DNA of 59,218 nucleotides. It comes from SVTX01 sp964526505 (GTDB lineage: Bacteria; Bacillota; Clostridia; Oscillospirales; CAG-272). The stretch spans positions 1 through 59,218 of the forward strand of contig CAZGJC010000007.1 in assembly GCA_964526505.1 (NCBI GenBank), in the 5' to 3' direction. Shown piece after piece: positions 48,566 to 57,685 of the stretch. The notes below the pieces were generated by a model. It had not been told where the DNA came from and did no database searches. It saw only the letters and a list, made by a program, of their open reading frames with translations. A program made the position numbers and the translations under genes. Within the stretch, counting starts at the first letter, position 1. Each line of letters begins with the position of its first letter.

Positions 48566-49114
48566 ATGAAAAAATGGAGATGTACAGTTTGCGGTGAGAT
48601 AGTTATTTCAGAGGAAAGACCCGATAAATGCCCTCTTTGCAAACAACCCGGTGAAAAGTTTGAAGAAGTTATCGAAAGTGAAATGACTTGGGTGGCAGAA
48701 CACGTTGTAGGTGTTGCAAACGGTGCTCCCGAAGAAATTATCGAAGGTCTCAGAGCAAACTTCCAGGGCGAATGTACGGAAGTAGGCATGTATCTTGCAA
48801 TGGCAAGAGTTGCTCACAGAGAAGGCTATCCCGAAATCGGTCTTTACTGGGAAAAAGCGGCATATGAAGAGGCTGAACATGCAGCAAAATTCGCAGAACT
48901 TCTCGGCGAATGTGTTTCCACGTCCACAGAGCAGAACCTCAGAGTAAGAGTTGAGGCTGAAAACGGTGCAACCGCAGGCAAGTTTGAACTTGCAAAACTT
49001 GCAAAACAGCACAACCTCGACGCAATCCACGATACAGTTCACGAGATGGCACGTGACGAAGCACGCCACGGCAGAGCGTTTGCAGGTCTTCTTGAAAGAT
49101 ACTTCGGAAAATAA
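48566..49114 (+). CDS. rbr: Reverse rubrerythrin
   Basis: 182 residues. The rubredoxin-like iron site is at the N terminus (CTVCG and CPLC) and the ferritin-like diiron domain follows, with Glu and His ligands in GECTEVGMYLAMARVA, YEEAEHAAKF and ARDEARHGRAF. This order is the reverse of classical rubrerythrin. It reduces peroxide (and possibly oxygen) in anaerobes. The ATG at 48566 is preferred to 48560 because AAGGAG is spaced nine bases from it and only three from the other. Confidence 0.95.
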   Translation: MKKWRCTVCGEIVISEERPDKCPLCKQPGEKFEEVIESEMTWVAEHVVGVANGAPEEIIEGLRANFQGECTEVGMYLAMARVAHREGYPEIGLYWEKAAYEEAEHAAKFAELLGECVSTSTEQNLRVRVEAENGATAGKFELAKLAKQHNLDAIHDTVHEMARDEARHGRAFAGLLERYFGK

Positions 49115-49177
49115 TCCCGAATAAAAACATATTTTTCGGAAATAATATATATTGATTTTTACAGGAGGTATACGGTT

Positions 49178-49330
49178 ATGAAATATATTTGTCCTTGCGG
49201 ATATGAATACGACCCCGCAATTGGCGACCCCGATAGCGGTATCGCCCCCGGCACTGCTTTTGAGGATATTCCCGACGATTGGGTTTGCCCCGTTTGCGGT
49301 CTTGGCAAAGACGTATTCGAAGCAGTATAA
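49178..49330 (+). CDS. Rubredoxin
   Basis: 50 residues. Starts MKYICPCGYEYDP and has the second iron motif CPVCG near residues 38-42, with the DPDSGIAPGTAFEDIPDDW core. The first Cys pair is CPC, one residue shorter than the standard CxxC. It is the likely electron donor to the reverse rubrerythrin encoded 63 bases upstream. Strong CAGGAGG ribosome site. Confidence 0.93.
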   Translation: MKYICPCGYEYDPAIGDPDSGIAPGTAFEDIPDDWVCPVCGLGKDVFEAV

Positions 49331-49336
49331 CGCAGA

Positions 49337-49372
49337 AAAGGAACTCTCAAAATCGAGAGTTCCTTTTTTCTT
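49337..49372 (+). terminator. Rho-independent terminator after rubredoxin
   Basis: Stem AAAGGAACTCTC / GAGAGTTCCTTT with loop AAAATC, followed by a T run. Confidence 0.9.
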
Positions 49373-49392
49373 TCGTCAGGCAATGATTTGTA

Positions 49393-49421
49393 TTGACTGC
49401 GACGCTTTTTTGTGATAAAAT
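49393..49421 (+). promoter_or_regulatory. Sigma-A promoter of the exported protein gene
   Basis: TTGACT (49393-49398), 17-base spacer, TAAAAT (49416-49421). Confidence 0.6.
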
Positions 49422-49486
49422 GTACTTAATATCAATCTGCAAAAATTTTTGGGGATTGAAAACAAATCTTAATTTGAGGGTACAAA

Positions 49487-50530
49487 ATGAAAAAGAAGAT
49501 TTTGAAACCAATCATAATAACCTTGATAGTCATTGTTGCCGTCATTATGGTGGCGATAAGCGTTTTTTCGGTCTATGACAGAGTTAAATACCGAGATTTT
49601 TACAAAAACTCCGAAAAGACTTTTGAAATTCCCGGACTTTGGGACGGCGTAATACAACAGGGATTTGACTATTCCGAGGAATACGGCGTTTATATCTACT
49701 CCGGATATATGAAAGACGGCAGTGCGTCAAGGATTTATGCCATACACGAAAACGTAGATTATACATACGTATCATTGCTTGAAGCAGACGGTTCAGATTG
49801 TACGGAACACGTCGGCGGAGTTGCTGTGAGCGGAGATACGGTATACGTTACCGCATCGTCACGCAATCAAATTTTAACGTATAAACTCGGCGATGTAATC
49901 AAAGGCGGTACCGCAAAAGCATGCGGACAGTTTGATATCGGCATCTCCCCCGCCTACGTATACGTAAGCGGTAACACTCTCTACACCGGAGAATTTTACA
50001 GAGAAGGCAATTACGAAACTCCGCAAGACCACAGGTTCACTACGCCGGCAGGAGATCAAAATACCGCAATTATTGAGGTATACGGGTTGTCCGACGACGG
50101 ACTCTTAACAAGCAACGAACCCAAGTACGTCATATCGACACGTGGTCTTGTCCAGGGAATGGCTCTTGACAAAAGCGGAAAACTCATACTCTCCACGTCT
50201 TACGGACTTGCAAAAAGTAATATATACGTCTATAATCTCGACAAAGTTCACAATGAGGAAGTTGTTATCAACGGTCGCACGACCACCGTCAAATACGCCG
50301 ACAGTTCCGCACTCGAATATGAATTTGTCGCTCCGCCCATGTCGGAAGAACTCGTATATAAAGACGGAAAACTTTTAATTATGACCGAATCCGCATCAAC
50401 AAAATACATATTCGGCAAACTTACGGGTGCAAATTATGTTTACGCATTTGACTTCGACACTGAATTTTCATCTGCCACGCAAGACAATTCTTCGTCTACG
50501 CAAAAACCCGTAAATACTCCCAAAAGTTAA
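49487..50530 (+). CDS. Membrane-anchored exported protein, possible beta-propeller, unknown function
   Basis: 347 residues. An N-terminal transmembrane anchor (about 8-28) without a lipobox is followed by an extracytoplasmic domain made of short beta-strand repeats (VGGVAVSGDTVYVTASSRNQILTYKL; IDKSGKLILST-like segments), a look shared with beta-propellers. The last 25 residues are Ser/Thr/Pro-rich. No catalytic motif is seen. Monocistronic, with its own promoter and terminator. Confidence 0.7.
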   Translation: MKKKILKPIIITLIVIVAVIMVAISVFSVYDRVKYRDFYKNSEKTFEIPGLWDGVIQQGFDYSEEYGVYIYSGYMKDGSASRIYAIHENVDYTYVSLLEADGSDCTEHVGGVAVSGDTVYVTASSRNQILTYKLGDVIKGGTAKACGQFDIGISPAYVYVSGNTLYTGEFYREGNYETPQDHRFTTPAGDQNTAIIEVYGLSDDGLLTSNEPKYVISTRGLVQGMALDKSGKLILSTSYGLAKSNIYVYNLDKVHNEEVVINGRTTTVKYADSSALEYEFVAPPMSEELVYKDGKLLIMTESASTKYIFGKLTGANYVYAFDFDTEFSSATQDNSSSTQKPVNTPKS

Positions 50531-50550
50531 TCACTGCTCCATATTAAACG

Positions 50551-50584
50551 CAAAACGGGCGGTCATTTGACCGTCCGTTTTTTC
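50551..50584. terminator. Terminator between the exported protein and MATE genes
   Basis: Stem ACGGGCGGTC / GACCGTCCGT (one G-U pair) with loop ATTT, with AAAA on the left and TTTTTT on the right, so it can serve both directions. Confidence 0.85.
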
Positions 50585-50594
50585 AATTTTAAAA

Positions 50595-52016
50595 TTATGC
50601 CATTACGGCATCTCCGTTGTATTTAGCGTCGTCTCGCCGACGAATCATTTTACGATACAGAGGTATACAACATATGTAATGTGCCGCCGCAGTGACAGCC
50701 CACGAGATAAGATAGCATATGTAAAGCCAACGAATATCGTCCAAATGGAACGGACAAACCGTGTAAATCCAAACAATTCTGAGCAAACACGAACCGGTAA
50801 GCGAAACAAGCATGGGAAGCACCGCTTTTCCCATTCCTCTTACGACACCGCAACCGACGTCCATAAGACCGCACAGAAAATAGGGGGCACAAAGCATATA
50901 AAGTCTTGTAAGTCCCGCCGCACGTACCTCTGCACTGTCGGGAGCGTAAATTGAGAGAAGTTGCTCCCCGAACAAACATACACCGCCACCGAGAATTATT
51001 CCCACTGCGGTTACAAGCAGAACGTTTTGAATTACAATCTTCTTAATTCTCTCATATTTGCCTGCCCCCACGTTTTGACCGACAAAGGTAAGCGTCGAAT
51101 GATACATCGCATTCATACAGATATATACGAACGCTTCGATATTTGCGGCGGCAGAGTTGCCGTTGACTATAATACCGATTCCTCCGGCATTTGCATCGTA
51201 CGTATTGACGGTAGACTGTACTATAACGTTTGAAAGCGAGAATAACATTCCCTGAAATCCTGCGGGAAAACCTATCTTCGCTATAAGAAGCATTTTCTGC
51301 TTGTCGATTTTTATTCCACGGAAATGAATTTTACCCGGGATGTCGGCACGGCACATATAAACGAATATCATAGTAGCCGAAATATATTGTGCAACCGTTG
51401 TGGCAATACCGACGCCTATCGCTCCCATACCAAATCCGAGCGTCATAAGTATGTTAAGCCCAACGTTGGCAATTCCCGATATTGACAAGAATATAAGAGG
51501 TCTCTTTGAATCGCCCGACGAACGCAAAATCGACGCCAAAAAGTTGTAAAGCAATGCGGCAGGTGCTCCGACAAAGTACGCCTTCATATAAGGAACCGCT
51601 TCCACAAGCAAATTGTTCGGCGTTCCCATAAGTGTGAGCAGAGGCTCTGCCGCCAAATAACCGAAAATTGCAAGTATAATACCGCAAACAAGCGAGGATA
51701 TAACCGACGTATTAACCGTTTTTCTTACGTCGTCAAATTTTTTCGCACCTATATACTGAGCGACAAGTACGCCCGCACCGGTGGCAAGTCCCATGAACAA
51801 ATTCAGTATGAGGTTTATAAGTGCGGCACAAGAGCCTACCGCTCCCATCGAATCCGTTCCGCTGGGCGAGAAGTTTCCCACGATTATCATATCCGACGCA
51901 TTATAAAGCGTCTGCAAAAGCCCCGTCGCCATGAGGGGCAAAATAAACATTATCAGTTTACCGAATATCGGCCCTTCCGTAAAGTCGGCATTTTTGAGTT
52001 TCTTCGAACTCTCCAA
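50595..52016 (-). CDS. MATE-family multidrug efflux transporter
   Basis: 473 residues with 12 predicted transmembrane helices in two homologous halves (N-half GLLQTLYNASDMIIVG; C-half around residues 245-460). Exports cationic drugs or metabolites with Na+ or H+. The TTG start at 52016 has AAAGGAGATGAG upstream. Monocistronic. Confidence 0.92.
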   Translation of the reverse strand: MESSKKLKNADFTEGPIFGKLIMFILPLMATGLLQTLYNASDMIIVGNFSPSGTDSMGAVGSCAALINLILNLFMGLATGAGVLVAQYIGAKKFDDVRKTVNTSVISSLVCGIILAIFGYLAAEPLLTLMGTPNNLLVEAVPYMKAYFVGAPAALLYNFLASILRSSGDSKRPLIFLSISGIANVGLNILMTLGFGMGAIGVGIATTVAQYISATMIFVYMCRADIPGKIHFRGIKIDKQKMLLIAKIGFPAGFQGMLFSLSNVIVQSTVNTYDANAGGIGIIVNGNSAAANIEAFVYICMNAMYHSTLTFVGQNVGAGKYERIKKIVIQNVLLVTAVGIILGGGVCLFGEQLLSIYAPDSAEVRAAGLTRLYMLCAPYFLCGLMDVGCGVVRGMGKAVLPMLVSLTGSCLLRIVWIYTVCPFHLDDIRWLYICYLISWAVTAAAHYICCIPLYRKMIRRRDDAKYNGDAVMA

Positions 52017-52047
52017 AATCTCATCTCCTTTTTTGTCTTAACAATAT

Positions 52048-52076
52048 ATTATATCTCAAAACACAAAAAAGGTCAA
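52048..52076 (-). promoter_or_regulatory. Sigma-A promoter of the MATE gene
   Basis: Minus strand TTGACC (52076-52071), 17-base spacer, TATAAT (52053-52048). Confidence 0.7.
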
Positions 52077-52119
52077 TAGCACAAACCGATTTTATTCGTC
52101 ATTTTCATCTGCCGATTAT

Positions 52120-52148
52120 TTGACAAATCATCACACCCGTGATATAAT
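52120..52148 (+). promoter_or_regulatory. Sigma-A promoter of the DJ-1-CPBP operon
   Basis: Perfect TTGACA (52120-52125), 17-base spacer, perfect TATAAT (52143-52148). Confidence 0.88.
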
Positions 52149-52188
52149 TACTTACAGTAAAACCATAATGCGAAAGGGATTGAATTTT

Positions 52189-52731
52189 ATGGTATATATG
52201 TTTTTGGCAAACGGATTTGAAGAAGTTGAAGCCCTCTGCCCTCTTGATTTGCTCCGCCGTGCGGGAGTGGAAGTCACCACCATCGGCATCGGTGCCGACA
52301 CGGTATGCGGTACGCACGGAATAAAGGTTATAACCGATATGCCGGAAATTATGTACCGTGACACTTCTCCGGAAATGATAATTCTCCCCGGTGGTATGCC
52401 CGGTGCGGAAAATCTCGACAACTCACGTATAGTAAATTCCGCAATTAACGCCTGCCAAAGAAACGGCGGATTTTTGTGTGCCATTTGTGCCGCTCCTATG
52501 ATACTCGGAAAGCGTGGTTTGCTCCGTGGCAAGAATGCCGTTTGCTTCCCGGACTTTGAAGAATTTTTGGACGGTGCAAAAATATCCGAAACCGAAACAG
52601 TGGTTCGTGACGGAAACATAATAACAGCCAAAGGCATGGGTGTGGCGTTTGATTTCGGTCTTGCTTTGGTGGAGGCACTTAGAGGAAAAGACATAGCGGA
52701 GAAAATCAAAAACTCTGTTTTTGCAAAATAA
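52189..52731 (+). CDS. DJ-1/PfpI family protein (YajL-like)
   Basis: 180 residues. DJ-1 fold: FLANGFEEVEA at the N terminus carries the acidic residue of the active site; the nucleophilic cysteine is in FLCAICAAP; GMGVAFDFGLALVE near the C terminus is typical of the YajL/DJ-1 branch. Suggested roles are chaperone or glyoxalase/deglycase; the latter is debated. The ATG at 52189 has GAAAGGG upstream and is where family homology begins. Confidence 0.9.
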   Translation: MVYMFLANGFEEVEALCPLDLLRRAGVEVTTIGIGADTVCGTHGIKVITDMPEIMYRDTSPEMIILPGGMPGAENLDNSRIVNSAINACQRNGGFLCAICAAPMILGKRGLLRGKNAVCFPDFEEFLDGAKISETETVVRDGNIITAKGMGVAFDFGLALVEALRGKDIAEKIKNSVFAK

Positions 52732-52735
52732 AATT

Positions 52736-53728
52736 ATGAAAAAAGAAAAAGTTTCAAATAAAAAACCGTTTTTTAAATGCCTGTGGGAAAACGCAAAATC
52801 GCACAGAGAAATGACCCTCATCCTATCCGTGTTACTTATAAACACCGTCTGTGCAATACTCGATAAATCCCTGTTGCACCGCTCAGACGAAGCACTCGGT
52901 GCGTTGGTATTTATCATTATCAACTTCCTATTCCCCGTTTTGATATATTTTTTGCTTTCATCAAAAGATATATCTCCAAAATCACTTGCAAAGGAACTAA
53001 ACGTCACTAAAATTTCTCACCGACTCATTTCTCTGCCCGTCACCGCAACACTGTGCCTGATTTTCGGAACAATCCTGCTGAATATGCTGTTTTTCGGGAT
53101 ATACGATATAACCGACGGCTTTACACTCTATGGCTATCTAACCGCAAACGGAAGCAACAGTATGTCGTCTGTTTTGTATATGACGTTCACGTTTGCACTT
53201 ATCCCCGCAATTCTCGAAGAAGTGGTTTTCAGAAAATTACTTACACGTACTTTTGCCCAAAACGGAGTATTGGCAACTGTTCTCATATCCGGATTTTTCT
53301 ACTCCCTCACCGCTTTTTCACTTCGTCTTATACCGTCGTTCTTCTTTGCGGGTATTATCTATTCCTTGCTGTTTATCTTGACGGGATCACTTGCAACGCC
53401 GATTATAGCACACGTGCTGTTTAATCTCTACGGCTTGTTTTTACAAACAAATATTGCAAACTATTTTGTCAGTTCACAAGACGCATACGCTTTGGTAATA
53501 ACGGTTATTATAGCATTTTTAGTCTCGACGATTCTCTTTGTGGGTATTATCTCCAAATTGCTAATCGCAATGGCAAAAGCGAAAAAAACACCGCCTCCGT
53601 TGCCTGAAAACGGTTCGGATGTTAAGAGTGCGTTTAAAATATTTTGGCAAACGCTCAAAACACCGCTGTCTCTGGCTTGTATTATCGTATACGCCGTGTT
53701 CGTTGTCGTGTTTGCTTTCTTCCTTTAA
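52736..53728 (+). CDS. CPBP-family intramembrane metalloprotease
   Basis: 330 residues with about eight transmembrane helices. The abortive-infection-domain motif EEVVFRKLL (paired Glu) and two later His-bearing motifs (FFAGIIYSLLF region and IIAHVLFNL) are the catalytic pattern of CAAX/CPBP peptidases, although the second motif lacks a His at the usual position. It starts five bases after the DJ-1 stop without a clear ribosome site; an alternative TTG at 52721 overlaps that gene. Confidence 0.82.
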   Translation: MKKEKVSNKKPFFKCLWENAKSHREMTLILSVLLINTVCAILDKSLLHRSDEALGALVFIIINFLFPVLIYFLLSSKDISPKSLAKELNVTKISHRLISLPVTATLCLIFGTILLNMLFFGIYDITDGFTLYGYLTANGSNSMSSVLYMTFTFALIPAILEEVVFRKLLTRTFAQNGVLATVLISGFFYSLTAFSLRLIPSFFFAGIIYSLLFILTGSLATPIIAHVLFNLYGLFLQTNIANYFVSSQDAYALVITVIIAFLVSTILFVGIISKLLIAMAKAKKTPPPLPENGSDVKSAFKIFWQTLKTPLSLACIIVYAVFVVVFAFFL

Positions 53729-53734
53729 AAAAAC

Positions 53735-53765
53735 ACGGACGGTTTAAACCGTCCGTATTTTTATT
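53735..53765. terminator. Terminator between the CPBP gene and the serine hydrolase
   Basis: 22-base perfect palindrome spanning 53735-53756 (ACGGACGGTTT paired with AAACCGTCCGT), A run before, T run after. Confidence 0.88.
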
Positions 53766-53768
53766 GTG

Positions 53769-54917
53769 TTAATTTTCAAAAGAATCCATAACGTCTCTTT
53801 CAAAATTGTTTGCCGTTCTGCAACCGGCACCGCCCTCAAAATGAGAATTTTTCATATAAAGAGCAACTATTTTATTCTCAGGGTCAATCCAGAAATGAGT
53901 TCCGTATGCACCGCTCCAACCAAATGAGCCGACAGGAAGAGTGTATGCGGAATTAACTATTACTCTGACTCCGAGTCCCCAAATCTCGTGGAAAGGCATA
54001 ATTGTCTCGGGAAGATGAGGTATTCCCATGGAACGTACAAGTTCCGCAGGCAAAATTCTCTTTCCGTTGTATTCTCCCTCACACAACAACATAGAAGCAA
54101 ATTTTGAGTAATCTTCAATTGTGGACGCAATACCCGCACCTCCGGCGTTGTACGAAATCGGAAGATCGCCGAAAATAAATCTTTCTCCCACGTTCGCCGA
54201 GACGGCTTTGCCGTCGATATAGTTGTGCATATTCACAACTCTGCTCCACTGTTCATCACTCGGGACGCACGTTGTGTCATTCATTCCGAGTGGCTCAAAA
54301 ATTTCCTTTTTGAGAAAATCTCTGTATTCCATGCCGGAAGTTACCTCAACTATACGTGCGAGTACGTCAAATCCCGCAACCGGGCTGTACGTTTGAGCCG
54401 TATATGGTTCAAACGCAATGGCTGATTTCGAAAAATAATCAACTGCGGTTTTGAGATTTTGCTTGTCTTCGGGTTTCATCAAAGCCCATTGTGCGTCACC
54501 CACTTCAAGCGTGCCTATACCGCTCGAATGTGTAAGCAGGTGTATCACTCTCACTTTGTTGCGTGCAATTCCGTCTCTGACAACCTCTCCGTTTTCGTCA
54601 ACGTGTCCCAATTCAAGTTGCGAAAATCCGGGCAAAAACTTGTCAACAGGGTCAAACAAATCCACAAGACCTCTGCTGATTTGTATTAAAATCGCCACCG
54701 CCGTAACGGGCTTTGTCATAGACGCAAGTCTGAAAATCGCATCGGATTTGAGCGGTGTTTTAGTGTCACAATCCGAATATCCGAAATCGTTGCGGTAAAG
54801 CACCTCTCCGTTTTGCATAACTTTTACCGACGCACCGCCGACCATACCGCATTCAATGTCGGCATTTATTCTTTTTTCTATATTCTCTTTTAAAAGTTCT
54901 TTACTTAAAGTTCTCAT
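53769..54917 (-). CDS. Serine hydrolase of the beta-lactamase / class C family
   Basis: 382 residues. SxxK motif in LASMTKPV (about residues 64-71), Y-x-N-equivalent YSPVAGFD, and HLLTHSSGIG; a HxG-like GAYGTHF near the C terminus. No signal peptide, so it is probably a cytoplasmic esterase or D-amino acid peptidase-like enzyme rather than a true beta-lactamase. It follows pepD by two bases in the same operon. Confidence 0.88.
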   Translation of the reverse strand: MRTLSKELLKENIEKRINADIECGMVGGASVKVMQNGEVLYRNDFGYSDCDTKTPLKSDAIFRLASMTKPVTAVAILIQISRGLVDLFDPVDKFLPGFSQLELGHVDENGEVVRDGIARNKVRVIHLLTHSSGIGTLEVGDAQWALMKPEDKQNLKTAVDYFSKSAIAFEPYTAQTYSPVAGFDVLARIVEVTSGMEYRDFLKKEIFEPLGMNDTTCVPSDEQWSRVVNMHNYIDGKAVSANVGERFIFGDLPISYNAGGAGIASTIEDYSKFASMLLCEGEYNGKRILPAELVRSMGIPHLPETIMPFHEIWGLGVRVIVNSAYTLPVGSFGWSGAYGTHFWIDPENKIVALYMKNSHFEGGAGCRTANNFERDVMDSFEN

Positions 54918-54918
54918 T

Positions 54919-56352
54919 TTATTTGCGTGACAAAAGCGTCACGAGTACCTTCCATATTTTTTCACAAGATGCAAGACTGAGCCTCTCCGCAGGAGAATGT
55001 ATGTCATACATATCGGGACCTATCGATATTATATCCAGACCCTCTGTTTTAGACGATATAATTCCGCATTCAAGCCCTGCGTGAATTACGACAGTTTGAG
55101 GACGAACACCGTAAAGTTGCTCATATGTGTCTATATATTCGTCTCTGAGACTGCTGTTTGCATTGTATTCCCAACCGGGATAGCGTGAATAATGACTGCA
55201 CTGTGCAGACGTAAGACTTGCAAGTGATGAAAGTTCACGACATGACAAATCAATCTGTGCCTCTACCGACGAGCGTGACGACAAAGTTATCTTTACCGTG
55301 TCCCCGTCTGTTTTTACGATTCCGAGGTTTCTCGAATACTCAACAAGTCCGTCGATTTGATTTGAAAACTTCAAAACACCCGTTTTTACGAGTCCCAAAA
55401 ATCCCAAAATATTGTTTGTGCCTTCGGTATCAAAGCATGAATCTGCCTCTTTGTCACTTAAACTAACGTAAAATCCGCTGTCCGCTTTGCAAAGTTCCGC
55501 ACGAATCTTTTCAGCCTCATCGGCAACACATATTTTGAAAGCGTCAATATCCTCACAAATAACAACAGCCTCTGCGTCTCTTGCAATAGCGTTGTCCTTA
55601 CCGCCACCGCAAATGTCACAAAGCCATACGTTACGCTCCGACAACGCACGTTGGAGCAATCTCGCCAAAATAACAAGTGCGTTTGAACGTCCGCTGTTAA
55701 TGTCCGCACCCGAATGTCCGCCTGCAAGCCCACCGACTTTTATTTCAATCGCCTGACGCTTGGTTTGCAAATCAACCTTTGAATTTTTAAATAAAACGTC
55801 GGTGCGAACACCGCCCGCACAACCTGCCGTAACTGTGTTTTCTTCTTCGCTGTCAAGATTTATCATTCTTTTTGCGGTAATTTGAGAGCAATCAAAGCCT
55901 TTCGCTCCCGCAAGACCCGTCTCCTCCTCAACTGTGAAAAGACATTCCAAAACAGGATGATTTTCCGTCTCGATAAGTGCAAGCATCATGGCAACGGCAA
56001 TTCCGTTGTCTCCGCCCAAACTTGTTCCTCTGGCACCCAAAAGTCCGTTTTCCACAAACAAATCAAGCGGATCACTAAGGAAATCATGCTCATATCCTGC
56101 GTCTGCCTCACAGACCATATCCATATGACCCTGTAAAAGTATCGCAGGTGAATTTTCATATTCTTTTGTGGCACCCTTGCGAATAAAAACGTTGCCCGTT
56201 TCGTCTCTGTAATGCTCCGCACCGCATCTGTCGGCAAATTTTTCCACGTAATCGGCAATTCCCGACTCGTTTCCCGAACCGTGCGGTATTTGGCATAAAT
56301 CTTCAAATATTTCCAACGCTCTGTTACATTCGTAACCGTGAAACATACTCAT
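54919..56352 (-). CDS. pepD: Aminoacyl-histidine dipeptidase (PepD, M20 family)
   Basis: 477 residues. Zinc ligands seen in LQGHMDMVCE (H and D), GGDNGIA, EEETGLAGA and NLDSEE; a bacterial dimerisation insert lies in the middle. It hydrolyses Xaa-His and other dipeptides. The ATG overlaps the mreB stop (56349-56352). A second ATG two codons later is possible. Confidence 0.95.
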   Translation of the reverse strand: MSMFHGYECNRALEIFEDLCQIPHGSGNESGIADYVEKFADRCGAEHYRDETGNVFIRKGATKEYENSPAILLQGHMDMVCEADAGYEHDFLSDPLDLFVENGLLGARGTSLGGDNGIAVAMMLALIETENHPVLECLFTVEEETGLAGAKGFDCSQITAKRMINLDSEEENTVTAGCAGGVRTDVLFKNSKVDLQTKRQAIEIKVGGLAGGHSGADINSGRSNALVILARLLQRALSERNVWLCDICGGGKDNAIARDAEAVVICEDIDAFKICVADEAEKIRAELCKADSGFYVSLSDKEADSCFDTEGTNNILGFLGLVKTGVLKFSNQIDGLVEYSRNLGIVKTDGDTVKITLSSRSSVEAQIDLSCRELSSLASLTSAQCSHYSRYPGWEYNANSSLRDEYIDTYEQLYGVRPQTVVIHAGLECGIISSKTEGLDIISIGPDMYDIHSPAERLSLASCEKIWKVLVTLLSRK

Positions 56353-57431
56353 ATCAAATCTCCGTTGTCGAAAGACGTTGTCTTTTGAGACGACTTCTTT
56401 TCCGACTTGTTTTTTCTTTCGAATTTTATTACTCCGTCGCTGACCTTGTTGTAATTTTCAAACCTCTTGACCGCTCCCCTCACAACACATTCATCGGGGG
56501 ATTTTACCACGACAGACTTGATGCCGAGAACCTTTTCGGCAAGGCGGTCAATTCCCGCAAGCATACTGCCACCACCAACAAAATAAATGCCATTGTGCAA
56601 AATATCTCCCACAAGTTCAGGGGGCGTTTTGTCTATGACTTCGCATATGAGGTCAAATACGGCACTCATCGGCTCCATTACGGCACCCAGGAATTCCTTT
56701 GACGATACTACCGCAATTTTCGGCATACCGCTGTCAAGATCTCTTCCCTTTACACTTTCCTCTCTCGCATCCTTGTGTTCGTAAACACAACCTATTCGGC
56801 GTTTTAAGGCTTCTGCGGTTTGCTCACCTATAAGTAAATTGTAATTCTTCTTGATGTAATCCACAATTGCCCTGTCAAAATGATTGCCTCCCACACGTAT
56901 CGTGCGTGACACAACTATTCCTCCGAGCGATATAACCGATACCTCTGTGGTTCCTCCACCGATATTGACAACCATACTTCCGACAGGGGAATTTATCGGA
57001 ATACCTGCACCAAGTGCCGCCGCTATCGCCTCACGCACGAGGAAGACTTTTCTCGCACCCGCCTCCGTGGCAGCCTCATATATCGCTCTTTCCTCAACCT
57101 CCGTGATGGATGACGGAACGCTTATCATGAGTCTCGGTGCAAGTATATTCTTTTTGCATGCACGACGAATAAAATATCCGAGCATATTAAGAGTCACCTC
57201 ATATCTGCTCACAACTCCGTTTTCCATAGGGTACAATGGCAATATGTTCTCGGGATTTCTTCCGAGCAGTTCTTTCGCCTCACTGCCCACTTTTATAACC
57301 TTGTCCGTATTTTTATCTATCGCCACAACTGACGGTTCACGCATAACAATTCCTTCACCTTGCACGTGAACGTAAACGCTCGACGTGCCGAGATCAAGTG
57401 CCACATCCCGACTCAATATAAATTTTCCCAA
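56349..57431 (-). CDS. mreB: MreB-family rod-shape protein
   Basis: 360 residues, actin-like ATPase. Phosphate 1 DLGTSSVYV, connect and phosphate 2 NIGGGTTEV, adenosine motif GGGSMLAG. Directs lateral wall synthesis. The last 30 residues are a Lys/Ser-rich tail. The start is set at the TTG 57431, with GGGAG eight bases upstream; the ORF begins at another TTG five codons earlier that has no site. It is not beside mreC/mreD, so it may be an MreB paralog (Mbl/MreBH-like). Confidence 0.93.
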   Translation of the reverse strand: MGKFILSRDVALDLGTSSVYVHVQGEGIVMREPSVVAIDKNTDKVIKVGSEAKELLGRNPENILPLYPMENGVVSRYEVTLNMLGYFIRRACKKNILAPRLMISVPSSITEVEERAIYEAATEAGARKVFLVREAIAAALGAGIPINSPVGSMVVNIGGGTTEVSVISLGGIVVSRTIRVGGNHFDRAIVDYIKKNYNLLIGEQTAEALKRRIGCVYEHKDAREESVKGRDLDSGMPKIAVVSSKEFLGAVMEPMSAVFDLICEVIDKTPPELVGDILHNGIYFVGGGSMLAGIDRLAEKVLGIKSVVVKSPDECVVRGAVKRFENYNKVSDGVIKFERKNKSEKKSSQKTTSFDNGDLI

Positions 57432-57472
57432 TGTAAAATCTCCCAAATAAATTTGATGCTCATTGCCCTTTA

Positions 57473-57502
57473 ATTATACATCATTTCATACGCAAAAGTC
57501 AA
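57473..57502 (-). promoter_or_regulatory. Sigma-A promoter of mreB-pepD
   Basis: Minus strand TTGACT (57502-57497), 18-base spacer, TATAAT (57478-57473). Confidence 0.6.
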
Positions 57503-57565
57503 CATTTTTATTGTAATATGTAAAATATATCACACTCTCATGGTCCTGTGTTTTAGGTGTGTGAT

Positions 57566-57594
57566 TTGACTGCTTACGATTTTTATGGTATAAT
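57566..57594 (+). promoter_or_regulatory. Sigma-A promoter of the right-edge sigma/anti-sigma pair
   Basis: TTGACT (57566-57571), 17-base spacer, perfect TATAAT (57589-57594). Confidence 0.75.
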
Positions 57595-57685
57595 CTAAAA
57601 AAACATAATGTTTCTTTCCATTTTTTCGTTTTTTTCTTGACTTATATTTATGAAGACACTTAAATCAGTAAAGGAGGGCATCGGC

